Made by a program: the position numbers and the translations under genes
The notes under the pieces: model-generated
Seen by the model: the letters and a program-made list of their open reading frames with translations, nothing else
Database searches by the model: none
Told to the model about the DNA's origin: nothing
Shown: piece by piece, positions 1-11,853 of the stretch
Numbering within the stretch: the first letter of the stretch is position 1
Layout: each line of letters starts with the position of its first letter
Assembly: GCA_963693285.1 (NCBI GenBank)
Contig: OY848926.1
Span: 1,617,001-1,681,000 of the forward strand
Source: Xestospongia muta
Taxonomy: Eukaryota; Porifera; Demospongiae; Haplosclerida; Petrosiidae
Direction of reading: 5' to 3'
DNA length: 64,000 nucleotides

Positions 1-2304
1 TACGGCAATTCTGGAAGTACAACAGTGTGAGAATAACTATTTTATATAAAACAAGCATTTAATTATAGACCATATCAACAATATTGAATTAGTTAGCTTG
101 AATTTTTAAAAACTATTTTATTATTGTAGTACTCATTCTTTTAAATACTTGCATCATAGACCAGATCATGTTATTATTATTCACACTAATGTACAGAGAA
201 CTCTATCATGTTACAGAATACAAATTGCTAATACACAAATATTCTACTTTGTCATATTGAAAGTTATTCATTAAAGGCTTCACAATCCTTTAAGCTACTA
301 ACAACAACATATCAGATATCATTGGAATGTACTCACAAAAATGTATAAAACATTCCCTAAACACATATATGGTAATGAATACATATAAGAACATTAATGT
401 GATTAAACATTAGACCAAACAAGTAAATTACCAGTCTATCAAGTTACCAATTGACAAATACTTTAAGCTCTTCAAAGTTTTATCTGTGCACATAATGTGT
501 ATAAATGAGAAAGACATTAAATTGATGTAATAAATGTTTTATTTGAGTGTTTGTTGTATATATAGTTATGGAAATGACACTAACTCCATGTTACTAGAAG
601 ATGTTGATTGTTCATCCAGTAATTACCTGGTTCTTCTACAGTGTAGTTATAGGTCTCGCTACTCCACTTATTGTAATGACCATAATCGTGATGCATTTGT
701 TGTTTGTTGTAAGTTCATATTATTTATATTATATGCTATATTGTTGTGCAAATACCTATGTCATTAGATACCACTAAGATCTGGAGTAGCAATCCCTATA
801 CAGGACAACTTCGTATTGTGGGTGGAGACTACTCAAATCGTGGTCGTCTTGAGGTCTATTGTAATGGACAGTGGGGAACAGTCTGTGATGATAGTTTTGG
901 TTCAACTGATGCTAATGTTGCCTGTCGTCAACTGGGATATTCAGACTATTCTCGTTATGAGTACACATCAATTTAGTAAGTTTCATGAGTTTATAATGAT
1001 GTTACTAGATTGCTATGTTTTAAATAAAAATTATATATTGAATGGACCATTTTATACTTTTGATGGATCTGGGCATTGTAGATGTTTATTGAGAGTTTTT
1101 TTAGTGATGGATCCAGTCCTCAACCTATCTGGTTGGACAATGTTAGATGTACAAGTTCATCTACTATTTGTCTTGCTAATTGTGAGGGTTGTCCATCATC
1201 TCAGTATCATAACTGTGGTCATAGTGAGGATGTCTCTTTGGAATGTGGTAAGTAAAATGGACTAATAATATAATCATATTATATTTCTCCCTTGTCCACA
1301 GAGTTCTCTCTCTCTCGTACCAGTGGTCCATATACTACAATTAGTACTTGTAACGGAGCAAGTAAGCTAGAAGATATATATTATATAAATGAAAACAATT
1401 GAACCTTTTAAAGAAATTAAGATGATGCACGTATTGTTTATACATCATCACTGGAAATATAATAGAGTACAATTAATATTATACTTTATTTTTCTCTTTC
1501 TCCTATACTATATATATAGCTACTCCAGGTACAAGTAAGTTAATAGTATCTGTAATGTAATAATTGTGATATCAATATATAATATTAACATTGTTACTAT
1601 CCAATTACTTATATTTTTTTATCTCTTCTTATATAATATAGCTACTCCAAGTACAAGTAAGTTAATAGTATCTGTAATGTAATAATTATGTCATTGAATT
1701 CTGTAATATTACATGTACAATATGTATAATAATTTTTATAATATAGTTTACAGCTATAATAAGATCCAGTTACATTACATAGCAGTTACTTATATTACTT
1801 TTAGATATCAAAAACATAGTACATGATTCCATTTATTCATTTATATTAGGTACCACTAGCCTAGGTGCTATTGTGGGAGGAGTTATCAGTTTCATTATCT
1901 TCATCTGTGTTCTTGTTATTGCCATTCCACTGTGTATATGTTGTTGTTTGGGTGTGGGTATTGGTGCTGCTTGTCGTGAAGGTAGCCGTACGCCTCGAAC
2001 TATTGTTGTAAAAGACACACCTGCTGCTACCACTACTGCTGCTGTCATTACTACTACTACTGAAAGCAAAATGAATGTCGATGCACCTCCCCCAAATTAT
2101 CAGCCTCCTGCTGCTTATCCTGCCAGTGGATATCCTCCGCAAGGTTATCCTCCAATAACATATTCACAAGAAAACCTTGCTGGGTATCCTTCACAGTATC
2201 CAGGAGCATATCCTACTGGAGAGTATCCACCACAACATGGTGCTTATCCTCCTGCACCCTATCCTCCTGCACCTTATCCCCCTCCACCTTATCCCCCTCA
2301 GTAG
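1..2304 (+). CDS. R1: two-SRCR transmembrane receptor with Pro/Tyr-rich tail (5' partial)
   Basis: Putative cell-surface scavenger-type receptor; ligand unknown. Visible exons are 1-26 (end of the alpha SRCR first half), 566-708, 768-975, 1105-1247, 1302-1361, two 15-nt microexons 1520-1534 and 1642-1656, and 1850-2304; they sum to 1065 nt (354 codons plus stop) with GT-AG borders and matching phases. The alpha domain is six-Cys; the beta domain starts T-T-K-I-W and has W-G-T-V-C-D-D. A Thr/Pro/Ser stalk is followed by a helix ending in [13 protein letters not shown], whose Cys are plausible palmitoylation sites. The tail repeats Y-P-P blocks and holds one P-P-P-Y, a WW-domain ligand motif. 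The signal exon lies left of the window. An AATAAA follows at 2362. Exons 2-3 recur as a damaged copy near 17 kb. The SRCR family call is sure; the function is inferred. Confidence 0.9.
1520..1656 (+). other. Two 15-nt stalk microexons of R1
   Basis: Exons 1520-1534 and 1642-1656 each carry C-TAC-TCC-like 15-nt sequences flanked by ATATAG acceptors and GTAAGT donors. Both are phase 1 on each side, so each adds five residues (T-T-P-G-T, T-T-P-S-T) and skipping either keeps the frame. The downstream intron starts are also alike (a shared run reading GTAATGTAATAATT), which points to duplication of an exon-plus-intron unit. Confidence 0.8.
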
Positions 2305-2570
2305 CTCAATGCCTACCTATCTCTAGCTCAGTAATTCAAAGACATTAAACATATATATACTAATAAATAGACTATAGCAGTTCATGCTGTATTGTGCTGT
2401 GTAGTAGACTAGTTTCCTTTCTTTGATTTTGAGCTGGTTTGTTTAAGAAAAGTGCTGATTAATATATTCTTCTAAACACACCTATTGCGGAAATAATAAT
2501 AGGGCCTAAATACATTAATTTTACATAGATCTAATCATGTTGCCCTTTTCACTTCCTGTGAGCTATCTTG

Positions 2571-5441
2571 ATGGAGTGTGTTGTGATCTTGGTTGCTTTT
2601 CTTGGCCTTCATGGTATTTCAACTGTCAATGGGCAAGGTAGATTACGTTTGTTGTATAACATTTACTTAGTCTGTTTACTAAATATAACTAAATTTGTCT
2701 TGTCATGATTCAATTATGTCCAGCTGGGTAAAATATTGTGGCTTTCACTTTAGAGTATGTTTTAAGTCTTCTCTTTGCTGCGTGTATGTCTTACAATATA
2801 ATTCATGGCAGTAATTTACGTAGTAATAATGACAACCAATGCTACAGCCATAATGATCCTATTTAAATCCCCTGAGATTCACTATCCATGGAATTAAGAA
2901 CCTATTTTAATGAATGGTTTCTTAAACTTAAAGGTTTCTCTATTCAGGTACTGGAGCACTTCGTCTGATTAGAAATGGTAAATTCTCGTCAACTCAAGCC
3001 TTTACCTCTGGGATAGTGGAGATCTACTATGAAAATACTTGGGGTAATATCTGTGATGATAAATATTTTAGTGCTGCTGAAGCTGAAGTGGTATGTCATC
3101 AACTGGCCTTTACTGGTGTCAACAATTATGGTTTTGCTGCAGCACCTACTGTAAAGTGGGTAGTCATGACTCTTCTTGACTTTACTCGTTCTCAATAAAA
3201 ATATTTCCAAATTATAACACTATGTCTACATAATCTAGTCTAATGTAAACATATTCCATAGGTCCTAAATTCTGTAACACAATCGGGTTAGCGTTATGTT
3301 ATCTATACTCCTACACATCAGTTTACACTGTGATGTTGTATCAAGATAATTTCATAAGGAAATTAACAAAAAAATTATTGATTAATTGTTAGTGTTTATA
3401 AGTTAATGAGTTCACTTATATAGAATAGAGTTATATTAAAAATGGTACTAGAATTAGTACTGAACAAGCCTAGATATTACAAGGCATCTTCAATAATACT
3501 AAAATGAAAATAAAATCCTCTACAATGTATGACAATACTTTTAAGCGATATCAAGATGGCAAACATGTTTTACTATAACTTAAGAATTCTTTAACATACT
3601 GATTGATGATGATATCTTAATGTTGTCATTTTAATCATTTTTGTAGTTATGGAATTGACGCTAGACCCACATTATTAAATGAAATCGACTGTATATCCAG
3701 TAATTACATGGTTCTATTACAGTGTACTTACAGCTATAGAGTCACTCGTTATTGTAGAGATGACGGTCGGGATGTTTTTGTTGTTTGCTGTAAGTTTTAA
3801 AACCATTTACCAGTATCGTACAATGTCAAATGTGTTATTTAGATACCACTAAGATCTGGAATAGGAATCCCTATTCAGGACAAATTCGTATAGTGGGTGG
3901 AGACTACTCCAATCGTGGTCGTCTTGAGGTCTATTGTAATGAAGAGTGGGGAACAGTGTGTGACGATACTTTTGATTCGAATGATGCTAACGTTTCCTGT
4001 CGTCAACTGGGATATTCAGACTATTCTCGTTACAATTATACTTCAATTTAGTAAGTAATTTTGAATGGGTTATTAGTGATTATATTCATATGTTTGTTAA
4101 TATGGTAAACTTTAAAGACAAGAATATAATTAAGCAATTGTCTCTTTTATAGTACTGGAAACAGTTCTCTGCCAATTTGGTTTGACAGTGTTTACTGCTC
4201 AAGTCCAACTACTAGTTGCCTTGCTTATTGTGAGAAATGTCCGTCATATGAATACCATGACTGTAATCACAGTGAAGATGTCTCTTTAGAGTGTAGTGAG
4301 TAGCATAATTAATAAATGTGAGACCACAATGATCTTTGCCCACAGAGTTTATTCTTCCTTCTCACATTGGTCCATTTGCTAAACCTGATACTTGTCTTTA
4401 TGCAAATTTATCACCAGGTGACCACTTAATTGTTAATAAATAGTTGTAATTGTTAATTTAGTACTTTGTTATTAGTTCTAGCTCATTTACACTGTGTATG
4501 AATTTAATAAAGTTATTGAATGTTTGAATATAGACAATTGGTGATAAGGATCTTGTTCATTCTCAAGTATGACTTTTCCAGGCTCACCAGATAGCACCCC
4601 TTGCTTACCGCATCCCACAAAGTCAAACTATGTGATATACTATTTTTGTCATAGATATATCGATAGCACAAAGGAGTTGTTTAAGTCTGAAACAGATAGT
4701 TTGGCCTTATAAGCCAGAGATAGGGGATAAAACATTTTTATGGCCCAAGTCTCCCCTGTCTGTTGGATCCAGATTTCATTTTTTTAAAAAGTATAACATT
4801 GACTTTATTTACTGTCACTTGCAAAACAATCATAGGTTGTTGCCTGGGCAATAAATTGTGAGCATACAGTGTTTAGTTTGTTATTATGATATATCTGGAC
4901 ACAGATTGTATAGATACTCACTCACCTTCTGTGTAGTTGAAGTGAAAGTATATTAGCTTTGTGAATATATTTAACATAATAATTGATTAATGACTCTGCA
5001 TGTGTGTGTACTCAATTGTAACATTTATAGCTTTGTTTTATGTTTACAGCTGACTCTATACTTAATGTTATTCTGACAGTAATATTTGCTGTCGTCGTGT
5101 TTGTCGCTGTTGTTGTCACTGTCATTCCAATGTGTACCTGTATATATACCTTTTTCGAAATTGGTCCTCTTTATCGTCGTTTTAGATTCAGACTTCGGGA
5201 TGGATTTAGAACACAAGTTCGGCCTGTTGTAAGACCTGTTGCTACCATCACTCCTGCTGTTATTTTTACTAGAACCAAAATGGATGATTCTGCTGCTAAT
5301 GCAACTACTCCATCTTCTCAGACTTCATCTGCTTATCCTACCAGTGGCAATCCTCCACAGGGTTATCCTGCCACAGGATATCCTCAAGAATCCACTGCTG
5401 CCTGCCCTCCACAGCAACCAGGTGCACATCTGCCTCATTGA
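2571..5441 (+). CDS. R2: two-SRCR receptor with diverged membrane motif and shortened tail
   Basis: Exons 2571-2637 (signal peptide from the ATG, ending N-G-Q), 2948-3155, 3647-3789, 3843-4050, 4153-4295, 4346-4417 and 5050-5441 total 1233 nt, or 410 aa. The start is the only ATG that opens a hydrophobic leader with a phase-1 donor as in its paralogues. Alpha then beta SRCR domains are intact. The exon-2 donor is placed at 3156 (GTGGGT), because the donor site used by paralogues would break phase. The helix is present, but the usual [13 protein letters not shown] is replaced by [10 protein letters not shown]. The tail stops at a TGA; reading past it, the same frame continues through Y-P-P blocks to a TAG ending at 5483, so the last 13 residues appear lost by a nonsense change. 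AATAAA at 5501. Confidence 0.87.
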
Positions 5442-6300
5442 CCTGTTTATCCTCCTGAAGCATATCCACCTCAGCAGTACTAGTCTGGTGTCTGAACATT
5501 AATAAATTAAGCATAAAATAGTAGTTATTTCCCTGTAATTTTTGCTTGTGATTTCCTCATCATTTCATTAATTTGCTGCTAATGATCAATGTTTTTGTAA
5601 TTCTAGCTTTATACTGTGGTCTCTTTGTTTAGTAGACTTCAAAACAACAAACACGAAGTATTAGATCATGTTTGCATAAACTTTAGTGTTGTATAATGAC
5701 AGGTATATATGTTCAGACAAGAGACAACAATGGTGAAAATAATATATAATGAATTTTACAACTTTACACTCATTACATTTATTTAACAAGGATAATATGT
5801 CATCAATGATACAAGTAAAAGATCAATCATTTTAAAAACCTACAGCAAAATGAAATTCACTACTTTGTGAGTGTTTATCTTTTTCTATTTTGGACAAGAT
5901 ATAATTATCTATACATGATATACAGTAGTAGTTTATTGCTTAATCATTAAGTTGAATAGATATTACTTATTACTTTCATAATTTTATTTAGTCACACATG
6001 TTTAAGAGTTTTTATGAAATGTACTAGAAATATGATGGTCTGACTGCAGAATCCATGGACAGACATTCCAATTCATATTTCCTATTTCTTCCATATACCT
6101 TTGTGTAATTGGAAATTCCAATTAATAACCCAGTTAATGAGTTCCAATTCCTGATTCCATTCTTGGTATGTGAGCCATTTCTAATTTTGTTTGTCTTTTG
6201 TTGTTACTTATTATTTATATATATTTTCTACAGGATACATTAGATGTTGTAGTTTAGTGTAATTAATGTGAGAGGGACATATAGACTCAAAACATGAACT
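5442..6300. other. 3' flank of R2; no gene seen
   Basis: Holds the R2 poly(A) signal and AT-rich sequence. A block near 5953-6030 (TTGAATAGATATTACTTATT and following) recurs near 6575-6650, so the relic region downstream arose partly by local duplication. No SRCR, signal or membrane exon was found on either strand. Confidence 0.5.
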
Positions 6301-6307
6301 TTGGTTA

Positions 6308-6411
6308 TTCCTGTTGCTGCAAAGCTACAAACAACTCCTCCATGTGCTCATCAGCTTCCTGCTGCTTATTCTACTAGTGAATATTGTCCAGCCACAGTGC
6401 ATCCACAATGA
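6308..6411 (+). pseudogene. Orphan tail-exon fragment, copy 1
   Basis: A short stretch in frame with Pro/Tyr tails of this family (A-A-K-L-Q-T-T-P-P, then S-T-S-E-Y, ending H-P-Q and TGA). It lacks the helix and all SRCR exons. About 150 bp here is nearly identical to 7250-7400, so one is a copy of the other. No function is expected. Confidence 0.6.
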
Positions 6412-6510
6412 GATTCTACTACCTTATATACTCAATAGAAGGTAATGTTAACTTTAACACATAACTTAATCCTATTATAAAATTATACGTATATATAATT
6501 ATATACACAC

Positions 6511-6573
<63 letters not shown>
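6511..6573. repeat. (AT)n microsatellite
   Basis: About 60 bp of almost pure AT dinucleotide next to the duplicated relic. Two further runs lie at 7421-7488 and 7648-7686. They sit at or near the edges of the duplicated blocks and may have promoted the rearrangement. Confidence 0.9.
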
Positions 6574-6576
<3 letters not shown>

Positions 6577-6911
6577 GAATAGATATCACTTATTACTTTC
6601 ATAATTTCATTTAGTCACAGATATTATGTTTAAGAGTTTTATGACATGTACTAGAAGGCTTTTGTTTTCACTTAATATATACCTTGTACAGAATACATTA
6701 GAAGTTGTGGTTTAGTGTAATTAAAAATGCAAATTCAATAAAACCAATCAATGATTGATTAATAAACAAAAGAAATAATATTCATATTTCCTTGCTCAAC
6801 ATATACCTCTTTGTGTAAATGAATCAACTAAAAAAATCTCAGGTTGTGATTATTCAAGTTATTCCTTTTAACAGTTTTATTTCTGCCTTTGTCAATCTGC
6901 TGCTGTTGACA

Positions 6912-7363
6912 ATGAAGGTCAGTTAGGCTCTGATTATCTTCTTTTTTGTTCTATTATCATCTGCTAATGGACAATGTACATTATAATTCATACATGTATA
7001 TCATACATTTTGAGCTATTTGTATCATTTTATTTACTACTTATGAACATATATGCACAGATTAAATCTAATACTTTGCCCATATAGCTAATGATGATGTT
7101 AAACATATACTATCATTGGTATATCAATTGGTCCTATAGCTGGTGTTCTGTGATGTGCTTGCTGTTGTTTTGGTTCAATGATTTATTCAGCTTACCATAA
7201 AGGTAATTCAAATGTAACTGTGAGAGGGACATATTTACTCAGAACCATAACTTCGGTTATTGATGTTGCTGCAAAGCTACAAACAACTCCTCCATATCCT
7301 CATCAGCTTCCTGCTGCTTATTCTACTAGTGAATATTGTCCAGCCACAGTGCATCCACAATGA
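6912..7363 (+). pseudogene. Receptor relic without SRCR exons (tail copy 2)
   Basis: Three degraded parts of a receptor gene remain in order. First, a signal exon (6912-6975) closely matching R3/R5 (S-S-A-N-G-Q end) but with an early in-frame TAG. Second, a decayed membrane segment (about 7086-7200) where a GGTGTTCTGTGATGTGCTTG-like run recalls the Cys-rich helix end. Third, a tail fragment (7256-7363, ending H-P-Q TGA) nearly identical to copy 1. All SRCR exons are missing. It is a deletion-derived pseudogene of the R1-R5 group. Confidence 0.65.
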
Positions 7364-7417
7364 GATTCTACTACTTTATATACTCAATAGAAGGTAATGT
7401 TAACTTTAACACATGAC

Positions 7418-7489
<72 letters not shown>

Positions 7490-7642
7490 TTTGTTGTAAG
7501 CTAATTGTATCATGCATTGTAAGCTATATAATCAACTCTGCGTACATGTGTTTATTGTATTCTTCTTCTTATTTACTCATTAAATGTAATTACATTTGCT
7601 GCTAGCAATATTCCTTTACAGTTTTCCATAGTTTGTACATTG

Positions 7643-7687
<45 letters not shown>

Positions 7688-8288
7688 CAACAGACTTATT
7701 TAAGTTGTAATTCTAGCTTTATGCTATGATCTATTTCCATGCAATGATTAAGAAGACTTCTAAACAATAAGCACATATATTTATGAAGTATTGGGTCATG
7801 TTTGCATACTCAGCTCACCAATAATATAGTGTTGCATCAGGGACTTTATTTTAGAATTAAAAAGTGCCTTAATTGCTCTATTTTATACATTATCCAAGAA
7901 GCAAATTACTTTTATCATAGGACAAAAGAGTGGAAGTGTAGTAATTTAATTGAGCTAACACAACTATATATCAAGTCAATAACAACTGACAGAACTGTGC
8001 AAACAGACTCAAACAGCCATTTTAAATACAAATGATGTCATATGGGTTCACACCACAATATAAATATTAATTAAGTCCAAAGGTCACCACCGCAGCATAG
8101 TTTTTATGTTAGCATATAAATGTTTTGGGTAGGACAAAATTGAGCAACAGTATTTGTGAAAACATTATGCAATATATATCCCATAGGTGAAATCTTAGGT
8201 GGGACTAAAATTGTCACAACATGTCATTTCAGATATATTCAGTTCCTCCTTTGAATAAGGTATTTGTTGCTTATGAGGGCTGGTGACA
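7364..8288. other. Intergenic, with two (AT)n runs
   Basis: AT-rich spacer with microsatellites at 7421-7488 and 7648-7686. An open frame at 7802-8035 has no family match, no signal peptide and no paralogous copy and is not called. The last 200 bases should hold the R3 promoter; no clear element was recognised. Confidence 0.5.
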
Positions 8289-10361
8289 ATGAAGCTTACT
8301 GTGCTTTTGATTGGTCTTCTTGTTCTGTTCTCATCTGCTAATGGACAAGGTATATTTGGTTTATAAGCTATGGAGATAAATAGATGTATATGAATGCATA
8401 ATATAGTTACAGTTTTCTAATTCAAGTTAAAAATTCAGCAAATATTAGTTGTCGTATTAATGCATTAGGCAATAACCATTTTAGTTAAATAAATTTATCA
8501 TTGCCTTTGAGCAAATGTATTGTATTCACACAGGCAGAGGAGCCCTCCGCTTAATAATAAATAATCGTGACTCTAAAACACAAGCCTACAATTCTGGTAT
8601 AGTGGAGATCTACAATAGTAGCACTTGGGGTAACATCTGTGATGATACTTATTTTGGCTACAATGAAGCTAATGTGATATGTCATCAACTGGCCTTTACT
8701 GGTGTCTCAAGTTATGGTAATGTAGGAAGTATTTCACTGTGAGTTTACTAGTTAATGCAATTACTTTCTAAATTGTCTAATGAAATATATTATTATTTAT
8801 TTAATACTAATGAGAATGAAATACAAACAATTAAACTATAACATTTTATATTTATACAGTTATGGAACAGATGCTAACTCCACGTTACTAGAAGATGTTG
8901 ACTGTTCATCAAGTAGTTACCTGGTTCTTCTACAGTGTAGTTATAGGTCTCCCTACTCCACTTATTGTAATGATAATAATCGTGATGCAGTTGTTGTTTG
9001 CTGTAAGTATTGTACTATATAATATTGTATTATGTGATCATCATTTAGATACCACTAAGATCTGGAATAGCAATCCTTATTCAGGACAACTTCGTATTGT
9101 GGGTGGGACTTATTCTAACCAAGGACGGCTTGAGGTCTATTGTAACAGATTGTGGGGAACAGTGTGTGATGAAAATTTTGATTCAACAGGTGCTAATGTT
9201 GCCTGTCGTCAATTGGGTTATTCAGGCTACTCTCGTTATAAGTACACATCAGAGTAGTAAGTTCACCCTAAATCTTAAACCCTAAACCCTAAGCTCTCAT
9301 AAATTATTTCTTTATTAATGGAAATAGTGTATGCTTGTTATACATGAGGGAGAATTATGACAAGGGCAATGTCCAGTGTACAATGTTTTGTATTTATTTG
9401 CTACTAAATTATAATACACAACTTTATTTAATACACACAATATATGTGTATGCCATTTGACAAAGGAGCCCACAGCTAACCTAAAATAGTTCCAATAATG
9501 CTTTGTAAATTGCCAGCTGTCAGTTTTGACAGTTGGGTCTTTTTGCTCATAATAGCTTTGATAAAGTAATCCAGTTTAAACACTGATTTATGTAATCACA
9601 AAAAAGCAACACAGCAAAAACACTTTTATTCTTATTCATATTTTTAGTGAAGGATCTAGTACTCAGCCAATTTGGTTGAACTATCTTGATTGCATAAGTT
9701 CATTAACTACTAATTATAGTTGTCTTGCTCATTGTGAGAGCTGTCCGTCCTATGAGTGTCGTACCTGTAATCATAAGCAAGATGTCTCTTTGGAGTGTGG
9801 TAATTAACATAGTTAATAAATGTGCAATCATGACTGTATTTTTACAGAGTTCTCCTCTTCTTATACCAGTGGTCCATATACTACACTTGATACTTGTCGA
9901 TTTGATGACTCAAGTAATTTGTTTTCAAACTTATATAATTGATTACATGTATATTTATTCTATTTTGATGTTTGACTAAAGTAAATTAAAAGTAATGTAA
10001 TAATATGTAGCGTTTTCTTATCTCCTTAGGTCAAGACAACTATGCAATTGGTGCTATAGTGGGAGGGACAATTGCTGCAATTGTCTTTTGTTGCACAGTT
10101 ATCATTCTTGTAATCACAGTTCCATTTTGTATATGTTGCTGTCTGGGTGTAGGGATTGGAGCTGCTAGTACCCACCATTCCACTTCTCAAACTACTGTCG
10201 TAGGTACACCCAGTACCAGTGCTACTGTGGTTAGTTCCAACACTGAGACAAATACACAGAATGTACCTCCAACTGGTGGCTACTCTTTATCAAATCATCC
10301 TGCTGTACGATATTCTCCACGGCAACCAGGAGGATATGCTTACCCTCCTAAGCAGTATTAA
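8289..10361 (+). CDS. R3: two-SRCR receptor with Pro/Tyr tail ending K-Q-Y
   Basis: Exons 8289-8349, 8534-8738, 8860-9002, 9049-9256, 9648-9799, 9848-9913 and 10030-10361 total 1167 nt (388 aa). The leader (M-K-L-T-V-L-L-I-G-L, ending S-A-N-G-Q) is nearly the same as in R5. The alpha SRCR has N-I-C-D-D and V-I-C-H-Q-L; the beta SRCR starts [10 protein letters not shown]. The beta second half is three codons longer than in R5 and has an extra Cys (Y-E-C-R-T-C). There is one stalk exon and no 15-nt microexons. The helix ends with [13 protein letters not shown] and a tail of about 60 residues ends A-Y-P-P-K-Q-Y. R3 and R5 are the closest pair on this strand and flank R4. Intact by all checks. 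Confidence 0.92.
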
Positions 10362-10772
10362 ACATTTGATACTTTTCTAAGCACAATTAGATGTTTGAAC
10401 TTTTAATATACTTTTAATATGTTTAGTTGTTATAGTTTGCTGTGAACTAGGTTGGTAGCTATAATACAAAGACAATAATGATTTGTTGACTTCTATAACT
10501 TAGTTTCCTAGTTTTTCATAACTCAGTATATTCTTTGTTGCCAAAAAGTTGTTAAACTAAATGATTTTAAAAATGTAGCTCGAATGATATCTGCTTATCA
10601 CTGATATCACAGGCATTGTCTATACACCACTATGAATATAGAAAGCGATCATGTTTATCACATGATATAAGCATTGACAAAGTTGTTCAAGTTGTAAATC
10701 TATTTTTATGCTGTGGATGCAATGATTAAGTAGATCTCTGTCAGAACAATAAATGCAACATGCATATATATA

Positions 10773-11035
10773 TCACTGTAAAAACTGATTGGTTGATATA
10801 ATCCATATATGGTTATATAGGTTGCATGTTGTTTTCATTCCTAATGTACTATGGAATTAACTACTATATGGAATTAACAGTAAACGTCATACTGTTTTCT
10901 TTCCTAATGTACTATTGGATTGAATGTTTATTCAATCTTATAGTATGTTAGGAATGAAAACAGTATGATGTTTACTTAACATGCATCCTGTATAACCATA
11001 TATCAGTTAAATCAACCAATCAGTTTTTACAGGGA
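10773..11035. mobile_element. MITE family 1, copy a
   Basis: A non-coding element with long terminal inverted repeats: the left end reads ATCACTGTAAAAACTGATTG and the right end is its near-perfect reverse complement (AATCAGTTTTTACAGGGAT). Inner arms also pair (GTTTTCATTCCTAATGTACT against a TTAGGAATGAAAACAGTATG arm). It sits in AT-rich sequence, so the target duplication is unclear. Related copies lie at 24547-24782 and 62011-62216. Confidence 0.75.
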
Positions 11036-11739
11036 TATATATATATATGCGTGTATAAAATGAAAGGTCGTATTTGAATGGGATCCTGTACTATGATTCA
11101 CAGGTGTATATGTGATAATAATTATAATGAAAATAATGGGTAATTAGTTTCACACCATTTTTGTTATTAAACAAGAGACAATATGTCACCAATGGTATAA
11201 ATGAAGAACAATCATTTTAAAAAACCAAGTGCCAACATGATTAATAGCAAAATGAAATTCACTTTATTTTTGTGAGCAATTTTGTATCTCTATTTTTGGA
11301 CAAGGTATAAAGATCACATGGTTGGCTATCTATTGATGACAAATGCAATATAAAATGGCAGAGTCATTTAGTGTGAGTAGATATTACTTTCATAATTTGC
11401 TTGTTCAAATATGTATAATTATATAAGGTCTTTTGCTATAACTCAAAGTGTTTTTGCAGAATCATTGTACTAGAAATATGTTGTATTAAAATTGTACTGG
11501 CAACTTCAGCCACTAAATGGCAGAGTATACAAATAGTAGTAATAGGCATATATTCAATCCTTTTCTTCAATGCTATTAAGGAGGCTCCAAAGAAAAGTGA
11601 ATAAATAGATTAAGGAATATTACCAGAGAGGACTCAGTCTGACAGAGCTAGCAAGAGAATAAGACTAGTGTTATTCTAGGAATTGTTTATCTGCTCCTCC
11701 TCCCAGTGATTGAGATTTTCTATTGGTCAGGTAATACAA

Positions 11740-11853
11740 TCTTTGCCTTCTAGTTCAGCTCGTGGTCCAGATGACCTTAGACCTCAACCTCTTAAAGATA
11801 TGATAAGTCAATCTGCAGGTGCAGGGTGCTTAGATTTCAAAATTGTCACATGA
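11740..11853 (+). pseudogene. Reverse-transcriptase-like retroelement scrap
   Basis: A short open stretch reads P-S-S-S-A-R-G-P-D-D-L-R-P-Q-P-L-K-D-M and then hits TGA. The G-P-D-x-L-R-P-x-x-L-K-D pattern is typical of an N-terminal RT motif in several retroelements. Nothing on either side is open for long, so only a fragment survives. The assignment rests on this motif alone. Confidence 0.4.

Noticed and set aside
6511..7686. AT runs as promoters
   Set aside because: Simple (AT)n microsatellites without any gene start downstream at a fixed distance.
7802..8035. 77-codon open frame between the relic and R3
   Set aside because: No family match, no leader, no copy at the matching place in duplicated flanks.
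9274..9294. Telomere-like CCCTAAA runs in an R3 intron
   Set aside because: Only two or three irregular units, inside an intron; chance or a short AT-rich repeat.
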